Assembly (NCBI GenBank): GCA_009602725.1
Contig: WELB01000039.1
Coordinates: forward strand, 471,799 to 523,785
Direction: 5' to 3'
Length of the DNA: 51,987 nucleotides
DNA from: Spirogloea muscicola
Taxonomy: Eukaryota > Streptophyta > Zygnematophyceae > Spirogloeales > Spirogloeaceae
Numbering within the stretch: the stretch's first letter is position 1; the number at the start of each line of letters is the position of its first letter. The translations under genes were made by a program, and so were the position numbers. Under the pieces are notes generated by a model, which saw nothing but the letters and a program-made list of their open reading frames with translations, was not told where the DNA came from and searched no databases. Below, piece by piece: positions 22,458-32,102 of this stretch.

Positions 22458-25400
22458 ATGGCGGCCTCGTCGTGTCCGGCGCCCCGCCTGGCCTCCACGG
22501 CGCGGCCGCGCGCCGCTCCCGGCGATTGCCAGCTCCCGAGGTGCGCTGTGGCGCTCGAGAGGGGCTGCCGCGCGGCTTCGCGCCACTCTGCCTGGTGGCG
22601 GCTCGAGCTGAGGCGAGCACGTGGTTGTGTCGGCCGCAGGGCAGCAGCTGCGCGCGCGAGCCCCGCCGCGGCGAGCCGGCGCTCGGCCGCCATGGCCTCG
22701 GCGGAGCTCGGAGCCAGGCACGTTGCCGACGCCAAGGCCAGGGCCTCCTTCTGCCCCAGCCCCGCGACGAGGCTCGCGACGCGGCTGCAGAGAAGCTCCT
22801 CGTGCTCCGCGGACAAGGAGAGCAGGTGTGCTCTCGCCCCCCTGCTCGCCTGGCCTCTGGCACTGCTGGTTCTGAAGAGCTATGGCGCCCCAGTGCCAAG
22901 TTCGCAGCTTCGTCGTACAGCTCTGACGCTAACCTTGTTGCTGGAGGGCTCTGGGCAGCAGGTTGGCGGACGTCGAGGTTGTGAACCACCGGGAGGTGGA
23001 GGATGGCGGCGTCGCCAGGGAGACCGTGGAGGCCGACTCCATCCTCGAGGAGGAGGCAGCAGGTGAAGGCGGTGGCGCCCGTCAGGTCGACGCCATCGCG
23101 GAGTTCGAGGAGCAGACGCGGGCGGTGGGGCGGAAGCTCGACGAGATGATGGAGAGCGCGCAGGCGGACGGCGACGCCGATGCTATCCGAGTGGTCCAAG
23201 AGCTGCGGTAAGTCCCGAGTCTGGGCAATCGGCGACCTGGGTTCAAGTGGGCTTGAATGCACAGCGCAGACCCTTCCGTCGCACTCATGACATCGTTTGA
23301 AGTTTCTATTGATTTATGTAGTAGTTGCACGTAGGTGAGTCCTGTGTTATTGTGTAAACATCTCAACCACCACCCGAGAAGGGCTACTGGAAGCGTCCCA
23401 AGCGACTGGAAGGGCCTGCAATGGCGTCTGAGATCACTCATTCTTAGCCACGGCTTGGTGCAGCAAGGCGTGGAACCCAGATGAGATGATGGAGGCGCTG
23501 CAGGAGGCGCGGCAGCTGCGCGCCGAGCTGGAGGAGCTGTACGAGGAGGTGATGGACGTCTACGACGCGGGCGACGAGGACGATGCGCGGCAGCTGGTGG
23601 AGGCCAACCTGGCGGCGCTGGAGGAGCAGCTGGCGGAGGGCGTGGAGGGCGTGGAGCAGGCGGCCATGCTCATGGTCCTCACGCGCCTCCGCATGGGCAT
23701 GGGCGACGTTGAGGAAGTGGAGCCCCTGCTGGAGCGGGTCAGTCATTCATCAGCCAAACTGCTAAACTAACTGTCAATTAAACCGTCCGTAATGTGGAAG
23801 ATGAGCAGAGGCCCCTTCGTAGGTATGTAGTTGATGGCCAGCGCGACTTATCTTGGCCGCCATGCCAGACCAGGGAGCTGGTCGACAAGGTGGAGACAGC
23901 GGAGCCTCTGCTGGACGACGTGCTGGACCACTTGGGCGACATGTACACAGAGACCGGCAGGCTGCGGGAGGCCGTGCGCTTCTACGAGCGCAGCCTGGCG
24001 GTACAGGAGGAGCTCCATGGTAGCTGCACGGCACAATGGCCTCAATCACATTAGTGGCTATATTGTCAAAATAGGCCGGCAGTCAGATCCTTCAGTCATG
24101 TTCTGCATGGCCCTTCAAGTAATGTATGTGGACCTCCATAACTTCTTAGCAGATCAGTAGAGCAGCCTCTTGTGCTCCGCATGCCAGAGTACGTGTGTCG
24201 CCCATGTGCCCATTACACATTCAATGGTTCAACTTTTGCAGGTTCTTCAGAGGACCCTGAGCTCTCACACACGATGGTGAGCCTCGCCAACACGTACAAT
24301 GCGATGAACGACCACAAGAAGGCGCTCGCACTGTACAAGCGCGCAGTTGAGATCACCGAGAACGCGCTTGGGCCTGACACGGATGCGCTCGGAGTGCTGC
24401 TCTCGCACATGGGCCATGCTTTACTTGCTGAAGAACGAGCTCAGGAGGCCGAGCTGGCCTTCCTTCGGTCAGTGGCATGGTCCCTTGCCTGATCATCTGC
24501 TCTAAGCAGGCTGGCAAGTTCATGAATGCGCAACAGAATATGATGGCCCTGATCCACTCACCATCTTTGCAAACAGGGCATTGAGGATCATTGAGAAGGC
24601 ACGAGGAGAAGCCGACACTGCTGCCGGCATTGCATGGTGCGGCGTTGGTCGTGCCAAGGGTGCTCTTGGTGTGTCTTTCCATTTGATTCCCCCCTGCATC
24701 TATCACATTCTCAAAGACCTGGCACTACTGCTGCCATACATACAACAGCACAGGCAGAAGCTAACTGACTGTGAAGTTTGACGTACGTTGATCTCATGAT
24801 CAGATACATGCAAGAGACAATGCTTTTGTAATCTATATGCCAAGTTTTGAACACACTTAGAGCTAGCATCTTCATTGTTGTCTTGTCTTGAAGGGGACTG
24901 TCTGGCCTGACATTTGCTGACTGCTTCCTATATTGTTGTTGGTATGTATGTTATCAGGCAATTACACGGAGGCCATTGAGACGATGAGGAAAGGCCTCGG
25001 CATAATTGAGAAGAGTGAGGAGATGTATCCTGAAGATCCTGCCATGGTTGCGGCACGTTGTGATTTGGCAGAGCTCCTTCAGGTGGTGGGCAGGTATGCC
25101 CCACCACGCTCTTCTTCACTCATCTGGTGCATGTCATTACTGATGAAGCTTGCAGGCAGTAGCAAGTCATGTGGCACTTTAAGTGGCAGTGCCCGACTTG
25201 AAAGCCTGATCATCATAACTCGAGCAGAAGAGGTACTTTATCTGAACAAGTCAAAGAGCACCTGCTTTTCCTCTAATCAGAATCTCTTCATGATTCTGTC
25301 TTCTCCGGCAGCTTGGACGAAGCCATTGAGATATGGCAGGAGAATCTGCTCATGAAGGAAAGCGAGGTTGGGCCCAACGACCCCGAGCTGGTCATGCACC

Positions 25401-26123
25401 TGCAGAGTCTGGCCACGTGCTACATGGCTGCCAAGAAGCTCGACAAGGCGGAGCCCGTCATCCGCCGTGCTGTGCACATCATCAGGGAGAGCCTGGGCAT
25501 CGAGTCGGTGCAGCTCTCGGTGCCCTTGGAGTATCTCTCCACCACTCTCCACAACTTGGGGAGGACACATGAAGCTGAGGCGTATGCGAGGGAGGCGCTT
25601 GGCCTTAGGGAACGCGCTCATACGGGCACGGACCTCTTTGTGGGTCAGTGCACGCAACTTGCAGAATTCCTTGGCACCCTCTCTCCTCACTTGCAAGTGG
25701 CATCACCTCACAGTGTGCATCGCGTACAAAGCAGCAAATGCTCTGCCGCTATCTCGATGCATTGAGAGGCAAGCATAGGTATCTCACTGCTTCTTGTTTG
25801 TCTCAGCACGGCCTCACATTGTCACTTGTTTTGGTATGCCTGTTGGCGTACATCTGTCAGGTGAGGCTTGCAACAACCTGGCGGTCATTCTGCACGACCA
25901 AAAGAAGGAGGCCGAAGCCGAGGAGCTTCTCTGGAGGGGCCTGACGGCCAGGGAGAAGGCCTACGGGCCAGAAGGTCGCGAGCTCATCGACGTCCTGCAG
26001 CTCCTGGTCGTGGTCCTCCACAACCAAAGAAAGGCAGGCGACATTCCACCCCTCGTCAGGCGACTGAAGAGCCTCAAGGAGCTGCATGGCGAACCCATGG
26101 GTACTCCACAGTCTTCAGAGTAG
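22458..26123 (+). CDS. TPR-repeat protein (kinesin-light-chain-like) with putative plastid transit peptide, 9 exons
   Basis: Exons are 22458-22825, 22962-23207, 23464-23737, 23869-24019, 24242-24467, 24577-24668, 24958-25093, 25312-25643 and 25861-26123. All are GT-AG and in phase: 2,088 nt, 695 aa. The first 120 or so residues are rich in Ala, Arg and Ser with few acids, as in plastid transit peptides. An acidic, coiled-coil-like stretch follows (from about 125 to 300: VDAIAEFEEQTR, EALQEARQLRAELEELYEEV). Then come about eight to nine TPR motifs of the 42-residue KLC type, for example LGDMYTETGRLREAVRFYER, NTYNAMNDHKKALALYKRAV, LATCYMAAKKLDKAEPVIRR and LHNLGRTHEAEAYAREAL. TPR arrays bind protein partners; the partner is unknown. 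No kinesin-binding signature is claimed. TGTAA lies at 26911. Confidence 0.87.
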
Positions 26124-27181
26124 TGGGTTATTCTATGCATTTGTGGTCGGCAGGAGAGCTTCCTGGAAGCTTGTGTGCTGTCCGATGCTCTCGCAGACCA
26201 TTCGCAGTGCCGTGAGTCGGCCACAGCATGCAGTTTTGGCATTTGAGAAGACACAGTACGTACAAGGGCAAATGCTTGCATTAGTGTTATAGGGTCTGAG
26301 TGAGCAAGTACAACGGCAAGCACAGTTACAATGTACGAAGCAAGCCAGGTGGGGCAGGCTGAGAGGCATTCTGCCATCAAGAGTCGCTAGTAATTGAGGG
26401 TAACTTGCTCTGGCGCGCTTTATACTTTGAAATATTAGAGGTTGTATATTGTTACAGCAATGCCTCCTACGCTGGACGTCACTCACCAATTGCACAGCAC
26501 AAAACTTGCCCCTTGCGTGCCTTGACTTTCCTGAAGGAAAGCAGGAACTGTTACAGTGCATGAACGCACATTGCCAGATGATCACTGAGCAAACAAGGCA
26601 GTCAGTCCCTGCTTGAATGCAACTTGGAATATCTGTGGACTTCATTGAGGACGTACGCCAATTGCCTGTTGCATGTTTTAGTCGAGATCACGTCCATTCA
26701 ACAATCTTCACGTATATTTAAAATGATAATGAATATAAAAGGTATGCTGTGGCTCAAAAAGGCCAAAAGAGCAATGTGCCATGAGTGAATTGGATGAGCA
26801 AGCAACATGGTCAGGTGGAAAGGAGGTCGGGTGGGAGGAGAGGCCAACTACTTACTGGAAGCGAAAGGCTCTACCCATAAATACTCCATGTGCCAGTGTA
26901 GTTGCTATAATGTAATTCTCTATTGCTGATCCTCAAGTCCAAGATTGTCCTCTGCAGATCCATTCCTATTTGCTTGGTTGACACTCTTGCTACTCCTTCA
27001 TCCATCCACTTTCTCAAAGTCTAGATGCCAGCATGAGCGTCAGATATTGCCGAGGTGACAGATGAAGGTGGCCACTTGCCAAGGGCTGCTAGTGCATGAC
27101 ACATTGGACTTACACCTGATGAGAACAGAACCCTCACAGGGTCAGCCACAGTAAATTGTTCTCTGAAAGGAATACTCAATT
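26124..27181. other. Convergent spacer between TPR and methyltransferase genes
   Basis: This AT-richer spacer has no convincing gene and no hairpin element. Candidate poly(A) signals are TGTAA at 26911-26915 (plus) and TTACA at 27110-27114 (minus), 68 nt behind the methyltransferase stop. Short open frames in 26133-26645 (minus) show no recognisable motif. Confidence 0.55.
27110..27114 (-). promoter_or_regulatory. Candidate poly(A) signal TGTAA (methyltransferase gene)
   Basis: TTACA on the plus strand lies 68 nt beyond the stop of the minus-strand gene. Confidence 0.4.
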
Positions 27182-29237
27182 TCACGCAGTAATAATCGTT
27201 GTGGAGCCATACAACGTGCATGACATCAACCCAGGCCTGTTGAACGTATCACTGCATAAGTAGGACGAGCTCAGTATCGAGTGGTGGCTTGAAGCTACAA
27301 CGAGTGCTGGCCGAACCTGGAGATGCACGAGGGTGAGCCGGACATAGCCGCCGACATAGTAGCCTGGCGGGCGCACTGTCGGCCCGCTCAGCAGCAGCAG
27401 CGCCTGACACTGGCCTGCCTGGCTGGTGTGCGAGTCCTCGCAGCCTGCTGTGGTCTCGCACAAGGAGCAGGTTGGGTGGGGCTCAAGATCGTCCAAGTAG
27501 TCGTAGCGCTGAGCCTCTGAGGCGGTGAGCAGCGCAGCGGCCACCTCGGCCTCCACAGGTGCCACTGTCACTGTAAGCTTGTGCACGGGTGCCAGGCCAG
27601 TGAGCAGGCCCAGGAGCTCGAGGGAGCGCACGGCCTGCACCACGTGACACACGCCGTCGGGCCAAGCGAGGCGCCGCCGGATAACTCCCTGCAGGCACCA
27701 CAGTCGGCACGCAGGCAGGCCATGTATGCCATGCCTTAGCTAACAGCGAGACATTTGTAGGCCTTCTGATTGATAGCAACCTCCCTGACATCTACATCCT
27801 GCTACTCCGGCGGCGGCTGGTCGCACCAGGAGGGGCTCCACAAGCTCGGCCTCGTAGACGAGGTCGCTGCCAATGATGACATCATAGACATCCTCTGGTG
27901 CCAGGCGCGGGCACCCACCAAATTTATCCATCCCCGCCTGCCATATACACTCACTCCCCTGTCAGGGCGGAGGTCTACGCTTGAAGATCGCTGCAATCAG
28001 ATTTATGGAGCTTTGGGTTTGTCTTTGTTCGGCTTCGCTACTGACAAGGTCATTAATGTCCTCATTGTGTTACGTGAAAAACCATGATCCAAGCCTTCAA
28101 GATACTTCCAAGTTCCTAATGTATTCCCTTAGTAACTTTGCTTGGGAGAAAGATAAAGGCCTTGTAGCTCTGTAATGGAAGCAGGGCGCTTATCAGATGA
28201 GCGCACCAGTGCTGCATGCAGTGGAGTGGCATCAGGCCCCAGGCTGGTCCTCGCATTGTCCTCAACCCACTCCAGGAATCGCACCTTGACGCAGCTGCTG
28301 GCAGCAAGGTGGCCGTCACCGCCACCGCCCCTAATCTTAGTTACACCATGTGTTGCTGCCGGTGCCTCGACTGGGCCCCATGACCAAGACCATTCATCCG
28401 CGCCAGAAGCAGCCGGCCCCTTGGCATTGCTTCTGACATCAGAGTGCGTGCTGGCTGGGAGGAGGTGCACAGCAGCAGCCAGGTTGTCGAGGATGGCGGG
28501 GACGCAGTCGGTAAGTGCCACCTCGACAGCGCCCAGCTGGGCCGCCAGCAGCCCGCAGAGGCCGCAGCCGGCGCCGAGCTCCAGCACGCGGCGCCCGCGC
28601 ACCGCTTCCGGCGCCGCCCGCAGCTGCGCTGCCAGCAGCAGCGCAGCGCCCCAGACCTTCCATCCCAGGCCTGCATCATGGTAAGGCATCTCCAGGACCT
28701 GCAGCATCGGCAGCAGGCAACATGGTAGATGCGGACGCGTCTTCGGCCGTGCTCTAGCGGTCTGGGCTGGTGCTCAAAGCTAAGAATGACAAAACCCTGC
28801 TGAGCTCCTCTGGCTGAGGTAGAGCTCTCTGCATGGGGTCTCACCGTCACTGCTACTCCATTGAACTCGAACACCTTGAGCGCGGCAGCCGTGGCCGCCG
28901 TGGTGCCGGCGCAGGCGGCAACGAGCGCCGCTAACGCGTCGAGCAGGCGGCTGTCGTCCTCTGAAGGGCCCAGCAGCCGGACCGCGAGCCCGACGGCCCC
29001 ACGCGCCTGCATTGAGGCTGCCGCTGCGGCGCTGGCAATGGCTGCCGCCGCCAGCGCCTCGACGGCCACCGCCACATCGATTGCACTCGGGAAAGGCGGT
29101 CGTGGCTTAAGGCGGGACGTCGTGGCGTAGTCTGCCAGGAGCTGGAGCTCGGCGTCGACCCCTCGGCGCGCCTGGAGTTGCGCAGCAGGAGACAGGGTCC
29201 TGAGCAAGGTCGCCTTCGGGCAAGTCCTTAGAGCCAA
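27182..29237 (-). CDS. Class I SAM-dependent methyltransferase (Methyltransf_16 / EEF2KMT-like), 5' end unresolved
   Basis: Exons in coding order are about 29237-28845, 28698-28207, 27892-27827 and 27688-27182, with all joins in phase 0. The first stretch is an Ala-rich helical region (AVEALAAAAIASAAAAASMQ) ending FEFNGVAVTV. Next comes the methyltransferase domain: MPYHDAGLGWKVWGAALLLA, motif I VLELGAGCGLCGLLAA, LTDCVPAILDNLAAAV, FLEWVED, then YDVIIGSDLVYEAELVEPLL, then GVIRRRLAWPDGVCHVVQAV. These motifs mark the protein-lysine methyltransferase family that includes EEF2KMT and METTL21 types. They use S-adenosylmethionine and usually act in cytosol or nucleus. The target is unknown. The C-terminal part (about 120 residues after TVTVAPVEAEVAAALL) is unfamiliar and may include retained intron. 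The start is not located: the frame stays open upstream to 29237 without an ATG, and a candidate ATG-led segment near 29830 could not be joined. Confidence 0.82.
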
Positions 29238-29999
29238 GCACCGCCTTAGGACATGGTCTCAAGTCATTTCTGCATTGTTAACTGCGGATAATGGGAAATC
29301 GAACCCATATCCTTTGCTTGAAAGGCATGATTTGCCTTGACTCTGTGCCCACAATTAAGATAGTGAGTCAGGGGCCTCAACGAAGGGCCCTCAAGCCACA
29401 GCCACAGCAGCAAGTGCAGCAAGCCTGGGTGATGACGACGGGCGAGGCTCTGCAGGAGCTCCGCGACTACGTCCAGGGACGACGCGCGAGCCCCAGCGCC
29501 GTAGCTGGCCAAAGGGCAACGAGGGCTCACGAGCGCCGGCGGCGGACGAATGCCGGGCATGATGCAGGCCTGGACGGGAAGCAGCGCGGCGAGGGGCACT
29601 GGATTCGATCATGGGTGGGGCGCCGCTGGGGGCCCGAAGGCCCCCGGCGGCGCGACGGCGCCACCGGGGGCGGAGGGCTGCCGGAGATGGGGCTGCCGCA
29701 GATCGACAGGGGCACCGAGACGGATGCGCTTCGCCGGATCCGACGTCGGCTTCGCCGCGAGCGGCATCGCGGCGCGGCGCGGCCTCAGGCCCTCCGCCAT
29801 GGTTGCCCTCACCGGCAGGCTGCTGCCGAGTCGAGGCGCGTTTCCCTGAGGCCTGCTGCGCGTCACGGCGGCCCTCTATCTATGCCTTGGACGGCGCTGC
29901 CTCTCTGCGTCCGCCTCGCCCGGCTCTTGGCGAGCCTCCAGCGGCCTGGCCGGGGACTCGGGGCTTGGGGTTTAGAAGCAGTGAGCTCTTGTCAAGAGG

Positions 30000-30375
30000 G
30001 GGGCGGGGGCTGTGAGAAAGAGAGAAGGGCTCGCCCATTGAGGATAGGGGCTGGAAAAGCCAGCCCAAAAAAGAATGAACAAAGAACGAGAAGGGGGGCC
30101 AGAGGAAGCGCTCAGGAAACAAAGCACACAAAGAAAGAAAGCAGCTGCAAATCACTCAGTAACCCCTGCTAAGCAACCGCAAATCAGAGAGGCTAGAAGA
30201 AGTGGCACTCCCAATGGGTCCTGAAAGTGGCTCCCAAACCAGCCCAGAAAGAAAGGATGTGGTCCAAAGGGCCGAAAGGCGCCAAAACCCCACAGCTATG
30301 TCAAGAGACTACATCGAAATGGCAGAGAGAGGCTCTTCCAGTAGAAGGGCAATGGCTGTAATCGGCCAGCCCTGG
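30000..30375 (-). repeat. Dispersed hairpin elements, three inverted copies
   Basis: The first core is perfect: GGGCTGG-AAAAG-CCAGCCC (30048-30066), with AGGATTGAGG-type flank as in copy 1 (inverted). The second copy (about 30180-30330) has, on the minus strand, CATAGCTGTGGGGTTTTGGC, GCCTTTCGGCCCTTTGGACC and CATCCTTTCTTTCTGGGCTGG in order. The third core is at about 30350-30372 (GGCTGTAATCGGCCAGCCC). Confidence 0.7.
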
Positions 30376-30407
30376 AGAGAGAATGGACTGGGAGCTTTTA
30401 GGGATAC

Positions 30408-30761
30408 CAGTAAAACCTGTCTAAGATTATGCGGTCGGTTGGGGAGGTTTGTATAACGATACTCAGGATATAACGGTACAAAGGTCGCACGGTCCGTCGC
30501 ACAGCCGTCGCACGGCCGTCGCACGGTCGCACACCGTCGCACGGTCCGCCGCACGGTCCGTCCGCACGGTCCGTCCATAAAGAATGCGTGTTATTGAGAG
30601 GTATCCATAGGTGTATAAGCTTATATTTTGAGAAAAATATATAAAGTATGGAAATATAGAGGTTTATAAGCTTACGCCACTCAACCGACTCGGTTTGCCA
30701 GATTTGATAACGTTATAAAGGATATAAGCTAATGGAGGGTAACCTTATACAGGTTTCACTG
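30408..30761. mobile_element. MITE-like element with 18-bp terminal inverted repeats
   Basis: The left end CAGTAAAACCTGTCTAAG (30408-30425) and right end CTTATACAGGTTTCACTG (30744-30761) are inverted repeats with 16 of 18 matches. The flanks read ATAC on the left and TACA on the right, which fits a TA or TAC target duplication. The 354-bp interior has no gene. It is AT-rich except for a GTCGCACGGTC-type tandem array at 30485-30580. TIR sequence and size suggest a non-autonomous Tc1/mariner- or pogo-like relative; the superfamily is inference. Confidence 0.75.
30485..30580. repeat. GTCGCACGGTC tandem array inside the MITE
   Basis: There are about eight imperfect copies of a 10-13-bp unit mixing GTCGCACG and CGGTCCG words. 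It is GC-rich inside an AT-rich element. Confidence 0.75.
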
Positions 30762-31314
30762 TACACTTCTAATTAGGAGCTCGGAGTCGCCGCAGCTCTG
30801 GGGTATATTTTGTTCATTTTAAGGAGCCGGGTTTCAGGAGTGAAGAAATAGGAGAAGAAATAGAGGGCAGTCCGCAGGGCTGCTAAACGGGGATGGCGCT
30901 TCGCTGACGGTACGAGTTTACTCCGCGGGGCTGCCTCCCGTACCACGTGGCGGCCCGTCGAGCTCGCCAAGTCGCCCGCACCACGTGGCGCGCAGCCGCC
31001 GGGGGGTGACCCCCCCGGGAGAATCAACGGGGGCGCCTAATCGGGAAGATTCCAGCCCGCCTTGCGCCCCCGGAGAGCCGGCGCAGCCGACCACCGACGA
31101 GCCGCCACGTGGACATCAGCTGAATCGCCCGGGCCCGCACTGGGCACTAACCACCGTCTGTGCGGGTGGGGGTGCCCGCATTTCTCCACCGATTTCGCGT
31201 GGAGTTGGTCTGACGGCGCGGGGGCTGCCAATCTGCCCGTCTAGCTGACGGTCGGGCCCCGCCAATGATGGGGGGCCGGCCCTTCCATCCTTTCCATTTG
31301 CTCAACGCTCTTAG

Positions 31315-31380
31315 AGAAGTGGCACTCCCACTGGGGGCAAGGGCTGCGAAAAGCCAGCCCAAAAAGAATTCACAAAGATT
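31315..31380 (-). repeat. Dispersed hairpin element, inverted copy
   Basis: GGGCTG-CGAAAAGC-CAGCCC (31341-31360) is followed by AAAAAGAATT, the inverted form of the usual AATTCTTTTT lead-in. Confidence 0.65.
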
Positions 31381-31539
31381 CAGATGGGGCCTAAGAGCGG
31401 TGAGCAGCTACAAAGGGGCCTGAGGATGCTATGGTAAAACAGGGGGAGGATAGATCACTCAGTACGTACGAGTGAGGAGCCTCAGATCCGACAGACTAGC
31501 TGCCGGGAAGCTATCACCCTGACGCTCTTAGGCCCCTGC

Positions 31540-31790
31540 GAACCTTTGTCAATTCTTTTGGGCTGGCTTTTCGCAGCCCTTGCCCCCATTGGGAGTACCA
31601 CTTCTCTCTTTCCATCGAGAGGCGTCCCCCACCGTCTCCGCCGTCTCGCGTGGCGCCCGTCAGCGCCCTTGTCAATTCTTCGCACCCTTGTCAATCCTTT
31701 TTGGGCTGGCTTATCACAGCCCTTGCCCCCACTTGCACTGTGCATTCCTTCGGGCTGGCCTCCCACAGCCACTGCCTTGAATCTAAAAGA
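31540..31790 (+). repeat. Dispersed hairpin elements, three direct copies
   Basis: Cores are at 31560-31579, 31703-31722 and 31752-31770. The first two are each preceded by TTGTCAATYCTTTT and followed by TTGCCCCCA. The cluster sits about 300-500 bp upstream of the probable start codon of the translocator gene. Confidence 0.68.
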
Positions 31791-31990
31791 GAGAAGAGAG
31801 AATCTAAAAGCTATTTCGATGGAAGAGGCTCACGTCTCTACTCTGGCTTTGTGCCTGAAGCAGTGCATTGGCTCGACTCGAATAGGCCACCGTTTCGATT
31901 CATGCGCCCCGCAAACCTTCCCCCCTTTGCCAAGCGGCGCCGCCGCTAGCCCCCCGGCCCCCGGCGCCGTGCCAGCTGCGAGCCGATCCC

Positions 31991-32021
<31 letters not shown>

Positions 32022-32102
32022 CTCTGTGGCATCGAGCCGCCAAGGATGGTGTTAGCTATACTTGCTGGCAAGCCCTGATGTCCACGTTATGACAGAATAG
32101 TT

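Larger units (their letters stand above)
29238..32102. other. Divergent spacer, methyltransferase / translocator, repeats and a MITE
   Basis: About 29250-29950 is GC-rich and may hold the missing 5' exon(s) of the methyltransferase. Then follow inverted hairpin elements (30000-30375), a MITE (30408-30761), a GC-rich stretch with three CACGTGG words (30944, 30982, 31105) and more hairpin elements (31315-31790). The 31850-32050 segment, with a (GCC)n run, is probably promoter or 5' UTR of the translocator gene. I find no supportable open frame. Confidence 0.55.

Noticed and set aside
22054-23262. 402-aa open frame on the minus strand
   Set aside because: It is antisense to the GC-rich first exons of the TPR gene and has the Arg/Pro composition expected of a GC shadow.
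29290-29360. tRNA-like segment on the minus strand (GGGTTCGATTTCCC T-arm-like word and CTTTCAA anticodon-loop-like word, would read Glu-UUC)
   Set aside because: The acceptor and D stems do not pair, the T-arm needs an 8-nt loop, and the anticodon stem has only three pairs. At best a decayed tRNA-derived fragment.
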